DNA from: Neisseriaceae bacterium JH1-16
Lineage (GTDB): Bacteria; Pseudomonadota; Gammaproteobacteria; Burkholderiales; Chromobacteriaceae
NCBI GenBank assembly: GCA_025989215.1
Contig: JAPDNP010000004.1
Location: 372,001-436,000, forward strand
Direction of reading: 5' to 3'
DNA length: 64,000 nucleotides
The notes beneath the pieces are model-generated. The model was not told where the DNA came from. It saw nothing but the letters and a program-made list of their open reading frames with translations, and ran no database searches. The position numbers and the translations under genes were made by a program. Positions 62,324 through 64,000 of the stretch are shown piece by piece. Within the stretch, counting starts at the first letter, position 1, and each line of letters begins with the position of its first letter.

Positions 62324-63991
62324 TTAATTGAATTTGTAACTGTAGGAAACGTTGTAGCGCACGCTATAGCGCTCGGCCAGGCCCGCTGGCACCGACACCG
62401 GACGCGCCAACGACAAGTCGAGCAGATAGTGACGGCTGTCGCTCAGGCGCGTGCCCATACCCGCGCTGCCGATGCCGGCCGAAGCAATGCCCGGCGTATT
62501 CCAGCTGGTACGCGCATGCTCGCCGAACAGATAGACCTGAATGTCGTTCAACCAACGGTTCGACCAACTGAAGCGCTTGCCCAGCTCCAGCGAAGCGGCC
62601 CAGCCCTTGTCGCCACCGATCGCGCCCGGGTCGAATGCCCGGCCGAAACGGTTGCCACCGAAGCTCAGCTGCTCGGACGAGGGCAGCACATCGTCGCTGA
62701 ACTGCGCCACCCCCGACAGCTGGCTGCTGTAGCCGCCCCCCCAATCGTCAAACCGCCCCAGCCCCAGCAACAGCTTCTGATACGCCAAGTCCACCTGCGA
62801 CGACTGGCTCGATGCGCCGGCCGTGTCAAAGCCATGGGCGTAGGCCAGATTGGCGCTATTGCGCCCTCCCCAGGCCGCCTGCACCGCATCCACGCTCAGC
62901 GTCGCCGCACGAGTATGCGTCTCGCTCGCCAATTGCAGATCGCTGCCCTGCAGCTTGTAACGGTCCGAATCGCGCGCCGCCTGCACCCCCAGCGCCGCAT
63001 TGACCAACAGTTTGCCGCTGACCACCACCGGGTAGCTCAAGGCCAGGCTGCCCTTCTCCTGCAGCACTTCGCGCTGAAAGTCACCGACCGCAGTCGAAAC
63101 CAGCGCGTCATAGCGGTTGCGGTAATTGCTGTAGTCGGCTACCACTTTCAGACCGTTCGCCGACATCGGCACCGTTTCCCGGATCCCGACGTAGCGCTCC
63201 GAGTCCTTATTGCTTGGAATCAATACACTGACCGTCGTCTGTTCGGCCAACGGCGTCAGTCCGTTCAGCGTCGCGATCAGGGTGCCGCGTATCCCCGGGT
63301 GATTGCTATCCAGCGACACGCTGCTGCTGAACATTTTTCGATCACTGACAATCTGCGCGGCCGTCGCGCCATCGGTAGTGGTCGGCGGGTTGATCGTCAC
63401 CGTCGATGGCGCCCCCGGTAGCGTCGACAGCAGGCCGGCGACGCGTTCGAAAGTCGCCTGCGTTAACGGCCGCTCGTTGAGCAGTGCTCCGGCCACCTTG
63501 CGCACCATCGCCTCGGCATTGCCTGCCTGGCCATCCGGCTTCAGCTCGTTGACATAGCCCTCTACCACCACCAGCCGCACATTGCCATCGGCAAAGTCCT
63601 GCTGCGGCACATAGCAATACGACAGCACATAACCGCGCTGCTTGTATTCATTGGTGATGCTGGCCGCCAGGCCGCCCAATTGTTGCAGCGTCAGCGGCTT
63701 GCCGGCCGTGGCCGCCAGGCGCGGCGCGACCAGGCTCAGCGGCACCGCATTCATGCCCTGAACCTGGAAATGACGGGGAACGATCGTGACCTGCTCTAGA
63801 GAGGAAGTCGCCGGCACCGCGGGCGCCGGGGTCATGGGTTCGTTCAGTTTGGGCAGCAGCCGTGACCCCGGGGCCAGCTCGGGACGAGGCAGGGCCTCGT
63901 AAGCATTGCCCTGCATCAACCGATTATCGGCCCATGCACAATTGATCGACAGCAGCAGCAACCATGGCACGTAGCGATACGTTCGAACCAC
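62324..63991 (-). CDS. Two-partner secretion TpsB (ShlB/FhaC-type) outer-membrane transporter
   Basis: A protein of about 555 residues with a signal peptide ending CAWA, an N-terminal POTRA domain (VTIVPRHFQVQGMNAVPLSLVAPRL to NEYKQRGYVLSYCYVPQQDFADGNVRLVVVEGYV), and a C-terminal beta-barrel of alternating strands ending YSVRYNVSYSYKFN. It exports a large TpsA adhesin or cytolysin, whose gene should lie just outside the window. The GTG start at 63991 sits at the window edge, so a longer N-terminus cannot be excluded. 10-mer at 63242-63251 encodes LAE. Confidence 0.9.
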   Translation of the reverse strand: MVRTYRYVPWLLLLSINCAWADNRLMQGNAYEALPRPELAPGSRLLPKLNEPMTPAPAVPATSSLEQVTIVPRHFQVQGMNAVPLSLVAPRLAATAGKPLTLQQLGGLAASITNEYKQRGYVLSYCYVPQQDFADGNVRLVVVEGYVNELKPDGQAGNAEAMVRKVAGALLNERPLTQATFERVAGLLSTLPGAPSTVTINPPTTTDGATAAQIVSDRKMFSSSVSLDSNHPGIRGTLIATLNGLTPLAEQTTVSVLIPSNKDSERYVGIRETVPMSANGLKVVADYSNYRNRYDALVSTAVGDFQREVLQEKGSLALSYPVVVSGKLLVNAALGVQAARDSDRYKLQGSDLQLASETHTRAATLSVDAVQAAWGGRNSANLAYAHGFDTAGASSQSSQVDLAYQKLLLGLGRFDDWGGGYSSQLSGVAQFSDDVLPSSEQLSFGGNRFGRAFDPGAIGGDKGWAASLELGKRFSWSNRWLNDIQVYLFGEHARTSWNTPGIASAGIGSAGMGTRLSDSRHYLLDLSLARPVSVPAGLAERYSVRYNVSYSYKFN

Positions 63992-64000
63992 ACCATCCCC

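Overview
The window is a GC-rich (about 65%) bacterial chromosome segment packed with genes on both strands. YqgE-RuvX beside smc, MetNIQ, RbgA, YgiQ, H-NOX signalling and a chromosomal class D beta-lactamase suggest a betaproteobacterium, most likely of the order Neisseriales. No rRNA, tRNA, CRISPR array, phage or intact insertion sequence was seen. The most striking feature is a 10-base word, GTTGGCCGAA, which I count 43 times by eye, 22 on the plus and 21 on the minus strand. At this base composition a fraction of one copy is expected. It behaves like a DNA uptake sequence: both orientations, often beside terminators, and inside genes it is read mainly as Leu-Ala-Glu with the leucine codon TTG.

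Layout. 1-9.1 kb: smc (cut by the edge), yqgE-ruvX, the metNIQ methionine importer, three small exported proteins, a patatin-like lipase and a small membrane protein. 9.2-17.8 kb, minus strand: LysE exporter, AraC regulator, glutathione transferase, MerR/TipAS regulator, ygiQ, rbgA, and a two-gene unit of unknown function headed by what looks like a textbook Trp/Tyr transcription attenuator. 17.9-25 kb: ETF-quinone oxidoreductase, a class III CoA-transferase and glutaryl-CoA dehydrogenase (glutarate catabolism) with a divergent IclR regulator, then a CBS protein and argB. 25.1-31.5 kb: TetR regulator and a complete RND tripartite efflux system.

31.6-40.2 kb: EF-hand pseudogene, a YheO-type regulator divergent from pflB-pflA-ackA-pta with an FNR-like box (anaerobic pyruvate to formate, acetate and ATP), and the OXA-type beta-lactamase. 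40.2-42.0 kb: a non-coding array of four 225-bp repeats separated by inverted pairs of the 10-mer. 42-50.3 kb: FUSC membrane protein, H-NOX plus GGDEF-EAL (NO to cyclic-di-GMP) and gabT-gabD. 50.4-64 kb: methyltransferase, NAD(P)-binding protein with a divergent LysR regulator, a BP74-like protein, a CmpX-type channel, two GNAT acetyltransferases, rhodanese with a divergent MocR regulator, DUF523, and a two-partner-secretion TpsB at the right edge.

Three families of intergenic repeats occur: the 225-bp units, a related hairpin element (21.0 and 40.3 kb), and a roughly 110-bp element with GCTAACA-type ends (25.8, 52.6 and 59.4 kb). All calls come from reading the sequence; no database search was possible.
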